This document shows, in pieces, positions 44,272 through 52,410 of a stretch of 64,000 nt of DNA (position 1 is its first letter; every line of letters begins with the position of its first letter). This stretch comes from Geodermatophilaceae bacterium URHA0031 (GTDB taxonomy: Bacteria > Actinomycetota > Actinomycetes > Mycobacteriales > Geodermatophilaceae). The position numbers were made by a program, and so were the translations under genes. A model generated the notes under the pieces. The model ran no database searches. It worked only from the letters and a program-made list of their open reading frames with translations, and was not told where the DNA came from. The stretch lies in assembly GCA_000620205.1 (NCBI GenBank), contig JHVP01000005.1, positions 186,001 through 250,000 on the forward strand, in the 5' to 3' direction.

Positions 44272-44301
44272 CCCGGTCGTCGACGGGGGCGGACGACCGG
44301 G
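44272..44301 (-). terminator. hairpin between phaB and the carboxylase gene
   Basis: A 10-base perfect stem (CCCGGTCGTC with GACGACCGGG) and a 10-base loop lie 2 bases after the phaB stop and before the ribosome-binding site of the carboxylase gene. As the genes seem co-transcribed, it is more likely a partial terminator or mRNA-stabilising hairpin that lowers downstream expression. Confidence 0.5.
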
Positions 44302-44303
44302 CC

Positions 44304-45119
44304 CTACATGTCCAGGCCGCCGTTGACCCCCCACACCTGGCCGGTGATGTAGGACGAGGCGTCGGCGGCCAGGAAGTGCACGACCCGGGCGACCTCGTCG
44401 GGCTGCCCGAGCCGGCCGAGCGGGATCTTCGCCCGCAACCCGGCGAGCACCTTGTCCGGTACGGCGTCCAGCATCTCGGTGGCGGTGTAGCCCGGGGTGA
44501 CGGCGTTAACGGTGATGCCGATCCCGTCGGCGACGCCCGAGCGCTGCAGCTGCATGGCCGCTTCCCGGGCGAGGGTCTTGGTGAGCCCGAACAGCCCGGA
44601 CTTGGCCGAGGCGTAGTTGACCTGCCCGATCCCACCGGTCTCGCCGATCACCGAGGAGATCATCACGATCCGCCCGCTGCCCCGCTCCAGCATGTGCACC
44701 AGCGCGGCCTGCGACAGGTAGAAGGCCCCGGACAGGTTGACGTCGATCACCCGGCGCCAGTCGTCGTCGACCATCTTCGCCACCGTCCGGTCGACGGTGA
44801 TCCCGGCGTTGTTGACCAGGATGTCCAACCGGCCGTGCTGGTCGATGACCTCGGCGATGCACCGGCGGCAGTCGTCCGCCGAGCCGATGTCGCCACGGTG
44901 CAGCGACACCTTGCTGTCCGGGTAGGTGGCCGTGGTGTCCTGCGCGAACTTCTCGGCCGCCTCCTGGTTCCCGCTGTAGCCGGCCGCGACCTCGGCGCCC
45001 TGCGCGGCGAGGCTGCGGCAGATGGCCGCACCGATCCCCCGGGTTCCCCCCGTCACGAAGGCCACCCGACCGAGCAGCTTGTCGCCGGTCCTGGCCGTTC
45101 TCTCCTGCGTCTGTGTCAC
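44304..45119 (-). CDS. phaB: acetoacetyl-CoA reductase, PhaB-like SDR
   Basis: A 271-residue short-chain dehydrogenase. NADPH loop TGGTRGIGAAI, NNAGIT, catalytic Ser in ISSVIGETGGIGQ and YASAK with Tyr and Lys are all present. The N-terminal VAAGYSGNQE, the TVDRTVAKMVDDDW region and the end VNGGLDM resemble PhaB of Cupriavidus more than FabG, so (R)-3-hydroxybutyryl-CoA formation is likely. FabG activity cannot be excluded. GTG 45119 has GAGGAGG 5 bases upstream. It is the first gene of the operon phaB, carboxylase, KAS III-like, hydrolase. Confidence 0.88.
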   Translation of the reverse strand: MTQTQERTARTGDKLLGRVAFVTGGTRGIGAAICRSLAAQGAEVAAGYSGNQEAAEKFAQDTTATYPDSKVSLHRGDIGSADDCRRCIAEVIDQHGRLDILVNNAGITVDRTVAKMVDDDWRRVIDVNLSGAFYLSQAALVHMLERGSGRIVMISSVIGETGGIGQVNYASAKSGLFGLTKTLAREAAMQLQRSGVADGIGITVNAVTPGYTATEMLDAVPDKVLAGLRAKIPLGRLGQPDEVARVVHFLAADASSYITGQVWGVNGGLDM

Positions 45120-45268
45120 CGGGTCCTCCTCTGTAGAGGGGCGCGCACGCCTCGGTCCGGGACCGGAGCCGCTGCCCCTCTCGGGGACGCCGGCTCCGGC
45201 ATCAGGTGCGGGGAAGCATCCTGCGGATGCGGCCCGGCTGCAAACCGGCAGCGTGCGGGACCGGTCGG

Positions 45269-45286
45269 CGCCGGGCACACCCGGCG
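45269..45286 (-). terminator. hairpin after the DUF2254 gene
   Basis: CGCCGGG and CCCGGCG form a 7-base stem with a 4-base loop, about 18 bases after the stop of the DUF2254 gene and before the phaB promoter region. Confidence 0.5.
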
Positions 45287-45303
45287 GCCCGCCGGGGTCC
45301 CGG

Positions 45304-46629
45304 TCACGGCGCTCGCCGTCCCGGCTGGAGCGCGGGGCGGCGCTGTGCCACCTTCCGCATCAGTTCCGCGCCGGCCGCGGCGACGGGCGTCAGGTCGGCG
45401 GACTGCGCGGTCTCCCGGGTGGCGTCCGCCAGGATGAGCTCCGCCTGCTCACCGACTGCGGCCCACCGGGCCGGGTCGTCGGCCAGCACGGCGGCGCAGT
45501 CGTCGAGCAACCCGAGCAGCGCCAGGGAGACGGTCGGCTCGGCACAGCCGTAGCGGCGGATGAGTCCGCACATGGTCGCCAGGTAGTCGCCGAACCGCCG
45601 CCCGGGGAGGACGACCAGCCCCCTGCCGGCTGGATCTGCGGCCACCTCGTCGCCGAGCGGACGGACCGCGAGGGCTCGGAAGACCACCGAGAGGTGGTCG
45701 ATCGCCTGGACCGCCGTGTAGGGGTCGTTCACCGCCGGGGACAGTGCCTTGCACGCCATGTCGACGAGTTGCCGCATGCCGAGCGCCGCGTCCTGGTGCG
45801 GGGTGCGCTCGGCACCGACCTGCACCGCGTGGGTCAGGCAACGCTGGAACACGACCGGGTCGGGTCCCAGCTCGTCCGGGGCCGGGGTCCACATCCAGGC
45901 GAGCGCGGTCCCGGCCACGACGTGGTCCCCGACCCACCGCGTGAGCCGGACGTGCACCCCGTGCCGGCTGGCCAACGGCAGCAGCAGCTCCGGACGCGCG
46001 GACTGCACGTACCCGGACGACGGGGCGGGCAGCGGCACCGCCCACCCGGGTGGGGTGGGCCCCAGGTCCTCGACAGCACCCAGCCGACCGTCCACCACGG
46101 CCAGGGTCTCCCGTTCGACCCGTTCGCCGATCGCGTCCACCTGGATGGAGTGGGCGAGGTGGTCCGCGAAGTACACCACCATGCCCAGGCTGGCGAACAG
46201 CAGCGCGATCGACCCGTTGACCGCCAACCTCGGGAACTCCGCGCCCCGCGCCCCGGCCGACTCCCCCACTGCGTAGAGACCTGCGACCGAGTACGCGAAG
46301 GTCGCGACGAAGGTGCTGAGCACGACCTGGGTCGGCCGATCCCGCAGGAAGCTCTGCAGCAGTCGTGGCGAGAACTGCGTCGAGGCCAGTTGCAGCGCGA
46401 CCACCGTCAGGCCGAGCACCAGGGCGATCACCGTGACCACCGTGCCGGTCACCATGCTCAACAGGTTGCGCGCGTCATCGGCAGTGCCCTGGAACGCCAA
46501 GGCCGAGTCGGGGCGGACCTGGATGCGGGACAGGACGAACCCGACCACCAACGCGACCACGGAGCTCACACCGGGCAGCACCCACAGCGACCCCGCCGAG
46601 TACTCGCGGACCGCCTCTCGGCTCGTCAT
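45304..46629 (-). CDS. DUF2254 predicted membrane protein
   Basis: A 441-residue protein of the DUF2254 family. The first ~160 residues hold four hydrophobic segments (VLPGVSSVVALVVGFVLS; VTGTVVTVIALVLGLTVVALQLASTQFSPR; VVLSTFVATFAYSVAG; GSIALLFASLGMVVYFADHL). The rest is a soluble domain with SPAVNDPYTAVQAIDHL, a conserved family stretch. The function of the family is not established. A role in membrane or ion homeostasis is sometimes supposed. GGGAGG stands 7 bases before the ATG at 46629. It diverges from the GH15 gene. Confidence 0.88.
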   Translation of the reverse strand: MTSREAVREYSAGSLWVLPGVSSVVALVVGFVLSRIQVRPDSALAFQGTADDARNLLSMVTGTVVTVIALVLGLTVVALQLASTQFSPRLLQSFLRDRPTQVVLSTFVATFAYSVAGLYAVGESAGARGAEFPRLAVNGSIALLFASLGMVVYFADHLAHSIQVDAIGERVERETLAVVDGRLGAVEDLGPTPPGWAVPLPAPSSGYVQSARPELLLPLASRHGVHVRLTRWVGDHVVAGTALAWMWTPAPDELGPDPVVFQRCLTHAVQVGAERTPHQDAALGMRQLVDMACKALSPAVNDPYTAVQAIDHLSVVFRALAVRPLGDEVAADPAGRGLVVLPGRRFGDYLATMCGLIRRYGCAEPTVSLALLGLLDDCAAVLADDPARWAAVGEQAELILADATRETAQSADLTPVAAAGAELMRKVAQRRPALQPGRRAP

Positions 46630-46731
46630 GTCGGTTCCTCCCGCGGCGCCGACCACCACGATGCCCGGGACACCGCGACCCGGGCCTCACCCCCGGGGGA
46701 CGAGCCGGGCCCGACCATCCGCGCCGGGTGA

Positions 46732-46759
46732 GTGACGCAGTCCTGGCGGCCCCTAGCGT
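46732..46759 (+). promoter_or_regulatory. candidate promoter of the GH15 gene
   Basis: GTGACG (46732-46737) and TAGCGT (46754-46759) are 16 bases apart. Transcription would start about 35 bases before the ATG at 46801. The -35 match is weak. Confidence 0.35.
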
Positions 46760-46800
46760 CACGGGCGGGGCACCGCGACGTCAGCGGATGGGAGCAGACC

Positions 46801-48732
46801 ATGGACGTGACGGTCGAGAGCACGGAGCAGGTCGGTCAGGACGAACGCCGGGCCTCGACGCACGAGGCGCAGAGCGCTGCCGCGCCGTCGCCGTTCCCGC
46901 CGATCGCGGACTACGCCTTCCTGTCCAACTGCCACACCGGCGCGCTCGTCGCCCCGGACGGGGGCATCGGCTGGCTCTGCATCCCGCGGTTCGACTCACC
47001 CAGCGTCTTCGGCACGCTCCTGGACCGGCAGTCCGGCTACTTCCGGCTCGCCCCGTTCGGGATGAGCCACCCGACCGCGCGGACGTTCGAACCGGGCACG
47101 AACATCGTGGCCACCACCTGGCAGACGCCGACCGGCTGGATCGTGGTCCGGGACGCGCTGACCATGGGCCCCCGCGAGGAGGCGGACGCGGTCACCCCGC
47201 ACACCCGGCCTCCGGCGGACGACGACGCCGATCACATGCTCTTGCGCACGGTCCGCTGCCTGGAGGGAACCGTCGAGGTCGAGCTGATCTGCGAGCCGGC
47301 CTTCGACTACGGCCGCACCCCGGCACGGTGGACGCTGGTGGGCGACGGTCGGCACGCCGCGGACGCGACCGGGGCGGACCAGACGATGCGGCTGCAGACC
47401 GACCTGTCCGTCGGGATCGAGGGGAACCGGGTCCGGGCCAGGCACGTGCTCCACGAGGGCGAGCAGGTGTACTGCTCGCTGTCCTGGGCGGAGGGCCTGG
47501 CCTCGGTGCAGGACGTCGAGGAGGCCACCGCGCGACTGGAGGCCACCACCCGCTACTGGCGCTCCTGGCTGGGCGGCGCCCGGCTGCCCGACCACCGCTG
47601 GCGGGAGCAGATCCAGCGCTCGGCGCTGGTCATCAAGGGCCTGACCTACATGCCGACCGGCGCAACGGTCGCCGCCCTGACCACGTCGCTGCCCGAGACG
47701 CCCGGCGGCGAGCGGAACTGGGACTACCGCTACACGTGGATGCGGGACACCACCTTCACCCTGCAGGCGCTGCACTACCTCCGGCTGGACTGGGAGGCCG
47801 ACGAGTTCATGCAGTTCGTCGCGGACCTCGAGCCCAACGACGACGGGGCCCTGCAGATCATGTACGGGATCGACGGGCGGCGGGACCTCACCGAGTCCAC
47901 GCGCGACGACCTGTCCGGGTACGCCGGCGCCCGGCCGGTGCGGATCGGCAACGGGGCGTTCGACCAACGCCAGAACGACGTGTTCGGCGCGGTGCTGGAC
48001 TCCATCCTGCTGCACACCCGGCGCAGCCAGCGGCTGCCCCGTCGGCTGTGGGACATCGTCCGCACCCAGGCGGGTTGCGCCGAGCGGGTGTGGCGGGAGC
48101 CGGACCAGGGGATCTGGGAGGCCCGCGGCAAGCCGCAGCACTACGTGTCCTCCAAGCTGCTGTGCTGGGTGGCCCTGGACCGTGCCGCGAGACTCGCCGA
48201 GATCCGCAGCGACCCCGACCTCGCCACCCGGTGGCGCGGCGGGGCGGAGGAGATCAAGCAGGACATCCTCGCCCACGGCCTGACCGCCGACGGTGTGCTG
48301 CGGCAGCACTACGACACCGACTCGCTGGACGCCTCGACGCTGCTGGCCGCGCTGTTCGGGTTCCTGCCGCACGACGACGAGCGCCTGCACAGCAGCGTGC
48401 TCGCCATCGCCGACGAGCTGACCGAGGACGGCTTCGTCCTGCGGTACCGGACGGACGAGACCGACGACGGCCTGTCCGGCAAGGAGGGGTCCTTCCTCAT
48501 CTGCTCCTTCTGGCTGGTCTCCGCGCTGGCGATCGTCGGTGAGGAGGACCGTGCGCGCGACCTCATGGAGCGGCTGCTCCGGGTCGCCTCACCGCTCGGG
48601 CTCTACGCGGAGGAGTTCGACGTCGAGACCGGCCGCCACCTGGGCAACTTCCCCCAGGCGTTCTCGCACCTCGCGCTGATCGAGGCGGCGGCGCGGATCG
48701 TCATCGCCGAGCAGCGCGACGAGCTCTTCTGA
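46801..48732 (+). CDS. GH15 glucoamylase/trehalase
   Basis: A 643-residue glycoside hydrolase family 15 protein. The N-terminal beta domain (IADYAFLSNCHTGALVAPDGGIGWLC) precedes the (alpha/alpha)6 barrel. The general acid lies in DQGIWEARGKPQHYV and the base in GLYAEEFDVETGRHLGNFPQAFSH. No signal peptide is seen, so it acts inside the cell. Actinobacterial members of this length include the mycobacterial GH15 trehalase, so trehalose or a short alpha-glucan is the likely substrate. Glucoamylase is the alternative. GGGAGC precedes the ATG. It converges on a cation antiporter gene. Confidence 0.92.
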   Translation: MDVTVESTEQVGQDERRASTHEAQSAAAPSPFPPIADYAFLSNCHTGALVAPDGGIGWLCIPRFDSPSVFGTLLDRQSGYFRLAPFGMSHPTARTFEPGTNIVATTWQTPTGWIVVRDALTMGPREEADAVTPHTRPPADDDADHMLLRTVRCLEGTVEVELICEPAFDYGRTPARWTLVGDGRHAADATGADQTMRLQTDLSVGIEGNRVRARHVLHEGEQVYCSLSWAEGLASVQDVEEATARLEATTRYWRSWLGGARLPDHRWREQIQRSALVIKGLTYMPTGATVAALTTSLPETPGGERNWDYRYTWMRDTTFTLQALHYLRLDWEADEFMQFVADLEPNDDGALQIMYGIDGRRDLTESTRDDLSGYAGARPVRIGNGAFDQRQNDVFGAVLDSILLHTRRSQRLPRRLWDIVRTQAGCAERVWREPDQGIWEARGKPQHYVSSKLLCWVALDRAARLAEIRSDPDLATRWRGGAEEIKQDILAHGLTADGVLRQHYDTDSLDASTLLAALFGFLPHDDERLHSSVLAIADELTEDGFVLRYRTDETDDGLSGKEGSFLICSFWLVSALAIVGEEDRARDLMERLLRVASPLGLYAEEFDVETGRHLGNFPQAFSHLALIEAAARIVIAEQRDELF

Positions 48733-48747
48733 CCGAGGGGGTCCAGC

Positions 48748-49956
48748 TCACTCCGGGAGACGCTCCGGCTGGACGGCGCTGAGCCCGCGCGGTGACCGCG
48801 CGTTCCGGCGGTGGATCGCCACCGCCGAGGCCGGGAACACCAGCACCGAGAGCACGCCCGCGCCGACCAGGGCGGCGGCGTTCTCCGGCAGCATGACCCC
48901 GGTCGCCAGGCCGATCGCGCTGAGCGCCACCAGCAGCGGCAGCGCGGTCGCGGCCAGGAACACCAGCTCCACCCGCTGCAGGAGCGGCAGCGTCGTGCGG
49001 TACACCAGCAGCGTGGGCAACCCACGGACGGCGAGCAGCAGGACGAAGAACAGCAGGAGCCGCCCCGGCGCCTCGAGGATCGAGCGCAGGTCCAGCCCCA
49101 TCCCGGACGTCACGAAGAACAGCGGGATGAAGAAGCCGTAGCCGACGGCGTCCAGCTTCTCCTCCAGCGCGTGGACGTCACCGGGCGCCCAGCGGCGGAG
49201 CACGACCCCGGCGAGGAACGCGCCGAGGACGACGTCGAGGCCGAGGTCGTCGGCGACGACGAGCAGGAGCAGCAGCAGGGCGAGCGTCCAGCGCAGCGTG
49301 GCCTGCGCGGTGGCGTTCTCGCTCTCCCGGATGATCCGGGCGACCCGGCCGGGCACGACTCGGGGCGCCCAGGTGAGCAGCAGAGCGAGGACCCCGACGG
49401 AGCACAACGAGATCAGCCCGAGGAACCTGCCGTGCGCACCGAGGAAGATCGCGATCGCGACGACGGGCAGGAACTCGCCGACCGCACCTGCAGCGAGCAC
49501 GTAGCGACCGAACGGGCCACCGAGCATGTCGTTGTCGCGCAGGATCGGGAGCAGGGTGCCCAGGGCCGTGGTGGTCAGGGCGAGCGCCACCGGCACGAAC
49601 GCCCGCACCAGACCGGCGGCTTCGAGCAACCCGACGACGACCAGGGCGATGGCGACCGTGACGGCCCAACCGACCAGGGCGAGCCGACCGGCCTTCTGCC
49701 GGAACAGGGTCAGGTCCAGCTCGTAGCCCGCCAGCAGGAACAGGAAACCGAGCCCCACGTCGGCCAGCAGCCCGATGCTCGCCGGCTGCGCCCAGTCGAG
49801 GACCTGCGGCCCGATGACGACACCGCCGATGATCAGGACGACGACCTGGGGCACCCGCAGCCGGGCCAGCAGGCCGACGACGAGAGGCGCCAGCGCGGAG
49901 ACCAGCGCGACCACGAAGAGGCTGCTGAGTGCCTGGGTGAGATCCTCCGCGGACAC
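48748..49956 (-). CDS. CPA2-type cation:proton antiporter
   Basis: A 402-residue protein with about 11 membrane segments: LRVPQVVVLIIGGVVIGP, GFLFLLAGYELDLTLFR (the GELD-like segment with the acid of the exchange path), DLGLDVVLGAFLAGVVLR and FFIPLFFVTSGMGLDL. These fit the Kef/NapA-type monovalent cation:proton antiporters. No C-terminal TrkA-N domain is attached. GTG 49956 lies 10 bases after the zwf-like gene, so the two genes form an operon, an unusual pairing of NADPH production and ion exchange. Confidence 0.9.
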   Translation of the reverse strand: MSAEDLTQALSSLFVVALVSALAPLVVGLLARLRVPQVVVLIIGGVVIGPQVLDWAQPASIGLLADVGLGFLFLLAGYELDLTLFRQKAGRLALVGWAVTVAIALVVVGLLEAAGLVRAFVPVALALTTTALGTLLPILRDNDMLGGPFGRYVLAAGAVGEFLPVVAIAIFLGAHGRFLGLISLCSVGVLALLLTWAPRVVPGRVARIIRESENATAQATLRWTLALLLLLLVVADDLGLDVVLGAFLAGVVLRRWAPGDVHALEEKLDAVGYGFFIPLFFVTSGMGLDLRSILEAPGRLLLFFVLLLAVRGLPTLLVYRTTLPLLQRVELVFLAATALPLLVALSAIGLATGVMLPENAAALVGAGVLSVLVFPASAVAIHRRNARSPRGLSAVQPERLPE

Positions 49957-49966
49957 CGGTGTCAGC

Positions 49967-51343
49967 TCAACCGGTGGGCTCGTGCCACACGTCGCCCTGG
50001 GGCAGCAGCCGGTCGGCGTCCTCCGGGCCCCAGCTGCCCCGCGGGTACGACTGCACCGGGACCACGTCGCCGAGCACCGGATCGACGACCCGCCAGGCGG
50101 CCTCGACCGTCTGCTGCTGGGCGAACAGCCAGCGCTCCCCGGTCAGCGCGGCGCCGATCAGCCGGTCGTAGGGGCGTATGTCGGATCCCGGCTGCTGCGC
50201 GAAGGCCAGGTCCTCGGCCTCGGGGACCCACCCTGCGCCCGGCTTCTTGGCGTTGAGGGTGAGGCCGATCTGGGTCTCGGGCCAGATGCGGAAGCGGAGC
50301 ATGTTGGCCTCCGTCGAGGTGTCGAGATCGAAGAAGCCGTGCGCTGGCCGGTGGAAGCGCACCACCACCTCGGTGGCGGTGACCGGCATGCACTTGCCGG
50401 CCCGGATGGCCACGTGGACGCCGTCCCAGCGTGGCGAGTCGATCGCGAGACGCACCGCCACGAAGGACTCGGTGGTGGACCCGGCGGCCACGCCGGCCAC
50501 GTCGAGGTAGCCCTCGTACTGGCCCCGCACGGTGTCCTCGGGGGTCAGCGGCCGCAGCGCACGCAGCAGCTTCGCCTTCTCGTTGCGCCACTCGCCGTGC
50601 CCGCCGGACGCCGGTGGGTCGGCGAGCACGGTGGCCAGCACCTGGAGCATGTGGTTCTGCACGACGTCGCGGATGGCACCGGTCCGGTCGTAGAACCGAC
50701 CCCGATCGGCCACGTCGAACGCCTCGGCCATCGTGATCTGCACGCTCGCGACGTACCTGTTGCTGAGCAGCGGCTCGATCATCGTGTTGGCGAACCGCGC
50801 CACCAGGACGTTGTTGAGCGGGTCCAGACCCAGCCAGTGGTCGACCCGGTAGATCGCGTCCTCCGGGAAGAACTCCAGCATCGTCGCGTTCAGTGCCCTG
50901 GCGCCCGCCAGGTCGTTCCCGAAGGGCTTCTCCACCATGACCCTGGCGCCCTCGGCCCGGCCGGCCGCCGCGATCCCCTCGGCGATGCGGCCGAACAGGG
51001 CCGGTGGGACCTCCAGGTAGAAGAGGGCGCGCCGACCGCTGCCCATCTCCTCGGACATCGCGGTGTAGGTCGCCGGGTCGTCGAGATCGCCGTCGACGTA
51101 CCGCAGCAGTCCGAGCATCCGGCGCGCCGGCGCCAGGTCCGGGTCCATGCCGTTGTCCCGCAGGGACCGGGCCGCGTAGGCACGGAACTGGTCGAGGTCC
51201 CACCCGCTCTTGGCCACACCGACGATGGGGACGTCGATGACGCCCCGCTCCACCAGGCCGACCAGCGCCGGGAAGGTCTCCAGCTTGGCGAGGTCCCCCG
51301 TCGCCCCGAAGACGACCAGCGCGTCGACGCCGTCGGCGCTCAT
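49967..51343 (-). CDS. zwf: glucose-6-phosphate dehydrogenase, divergent
   Basis: A 458-residue G6PDH homologue. The NADP loop reads FGATGDLAKLE (GASGDLA in classical members) and MVEKPFGNDL is present. In the substrate-binding peptide the usual RIDHYLGK becomes RVDHWLGLD, so Leu173 stands where the catalytic lysine (Lys205 in human G6PDH) is normally found. The next segment NNVLVARFAN and the C-terminal half are typical. It may use a different hexose phosphate or have low activity. Its ribosome-binding site GGGGAGGAC sits in a hairpin (51349-51370), 5 bases before ATG 51343. The antiporter gene follows 10 bases later. Confidence 0.85.
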   Translation of the reverse strand: MSADGVDALVVFGATGDLAKLETFPALVGLVERGVIDVPIVGVAKSGWDLDQFRAYAARSLRDNGMDPDLAPARRMLGLLRYVDGDLDDPATYTAMSEEMGSGRRALFYLEVPPALFGRIAEGIAAAGRAEGARVMVEKPFGNDLAGARALNATMLEFFPEDAIYRVDHWLGLDPLNNVLVARFANTMIEPLLSNRYVASVQITMAEAFDVADRGRFYDRTGAIRDVVQNHMLQVLATVLADPPASGGHGEWRNEKAKLLRALRPLTPEDTVRGQYEGYLDVAGVAAGSTTESFVAVRLAIDSPRWDGVHVAIRAGKCMPVTATEVVVRFHRPAHGFFDLDTSTEANMLRFRIWPETQIGLTLNAKKPGAGWVPEAEDLAFAQQPGSDIRPYDRLIGAALTGERWLFAQQQTVEAAWRVVDPVLGDVVPVQSYPRGSWGPEDADRLLPQGDVWHEPTG

Positions 51344-51348
51344 GGCAC

Positions 51349-51370
51349 GTCCTCCCCTGCGCGGGAGGAC
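51349..51370 (-). promoter_or_regulatory. hairpin covering the zwf ribosome-binding site
   Basis: GTCCTCCC and GGGAGGAC form a perfect 8-base stem with a 6-base loop, ending 5 bases before the ATG. The 3' arm in the mRNA contains GGGGAGGA, the Shine-Dalgarno sequence. When folded, ribosome binding would be blocked, so it is a candidate translational switch, such as a thermosensor or a protein-opened hairpin. Confidence 0.5.
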
Positions 51371-51460
51371 GGCGGGGCGGACCCGGCCGTGGCGTCCCCG
51401 GACCGGCGCTGGGCGGGGGTGCCGCCACCTGCCGCGATGGCGATCACGTCCTGATGCCGA

Positions 51461-52246
51461 TCATCGACATGACGCCCCCTGGCTGCTCCGCAACGGAACC
51501 ACCCTCCTGCCAGCGGCGATGCCGGCGCACCACCCGGTAGGGGTGACGTCCCCCCGCAGTGCCGACCCGCCGCGGCGGGGAGGCCGACCTCCCCGCTCAC
51601 CCGCCGGGGGCTCGGGTCCCGCGCGGCCGGAGCGACCCCGGACGTCCCGTGCCCCTGGGCGCAGGCCCGGGAGAGCGCAGGCCAGGAAGCAGGCGGCACC
51701 GAGCGACGTCGTCCAGTTGGCGGCCGCCAGGTCCAGCAGGGTGCCCGTGGACGGGACGAGGTGGCCCGCGACCGCGGCTGCGCCGAAGAGGATGCAGCCC
51801 AGCAGGTTGATGCCGGGCTGCCACCAGCCCGCCGGCCCCCGTGCGGGCCGCCAGCCGTGCCGGGCCGAGGCTCGGTAGGCGATCAGCCCGGAGACCAGGA
51901 AGCAGACCGATCCGAACGCGTCCGGCCGCCAGACCAGCCGGTCGTAGGCCGGGTCCGACAGCGACGTCTGCATCGCCTGGAAGGTGCTGACGTTGAAGAA
52001 GAGGGTGCCGGCCGACTGGACGACCGCGGCGGTCCAGGCCGCGCGACCCGCCGGGAGGTCGTCCCGACCCGGCGCGGCCGCCCGGACCTGCAGGACCCCG
52101 CCCACCGTGAAGAGCACCGAGCCGACGAAGAAGGTGACCGCGTCGGCCGCCGGCCCGACCAGGCCGAGGTAGCCGGGGAACGGGCCGATGAGGAAGCACG
52201 CGGACCCGGCGGAGAACGCGAGCGCCATCCACCGGTTCCGCGACAT
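51461..52246 (-). CDS. integral membrane protein, unknown function
   Basis: A 261-residue protein with about six hydrophobic segments (LAFSAGSACFLIGPFPG, AVTFFVGSVLFTVGGVLQ, FGSVCFLVSGLIAYRAS, INLLGCILFGAAAVAGHL and others). The C-terminal ~55 residues are basic, Gly/Pro/Arg-rich and probably disordered or an over-read. The sequence pattern with FFVGSVLFTVGG resembles small YrhK-like proteins, but a family call is not safe. A weak AGGG precedes ATG 52246. It stands between zwf and gadB on its own. Confidence 0.65.
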   Translation of the reverse strand: MSRNRWMALAFSAGSACFLIGPFPGYLGLVGPAADAVTFFVGSVLFTVGGVLQVRAAAPGRDDLPAGRAAWTAAVVQSAGTLFFNVSTFQAMQTSLSDPAYDRLVWRPDAFGSVCFLVSGLIAYRASARHGWRPARGPAGWWQPGINLLGCILFGAAAVAGHLVPSTGTLLDLAAANWTTSLGAACFLACALPGLRPGARDVRGRSGRAGPEPPAGERGGRPPRRGGSALRGDVTPTGWCAGIAAGRRVVPLRSSQGASCR

Positions 52247-52410
52247 GCCCTGATCCCGCCCGACGGGGGGAGCGTTGTCCTCACCCCCCGGGGAGGACCC
52301 CACGGCTGCGTCCGCCGGTTCACCCGGCGCGGATGACGTGTGCCGGCCGTGCCGCCGTGAGTCTGGCCCCCGGATGCCTGTCCCGGTACCGGATGAAAGG
52401 GCTCGTCCCC

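Noticed and set aside
46685-46705. CCCCCGGGGG palindrome between DUF2254 and GH15
   Set aside because: Short GC palindromes are expected by chance at this base composition; nothing else supports a function.
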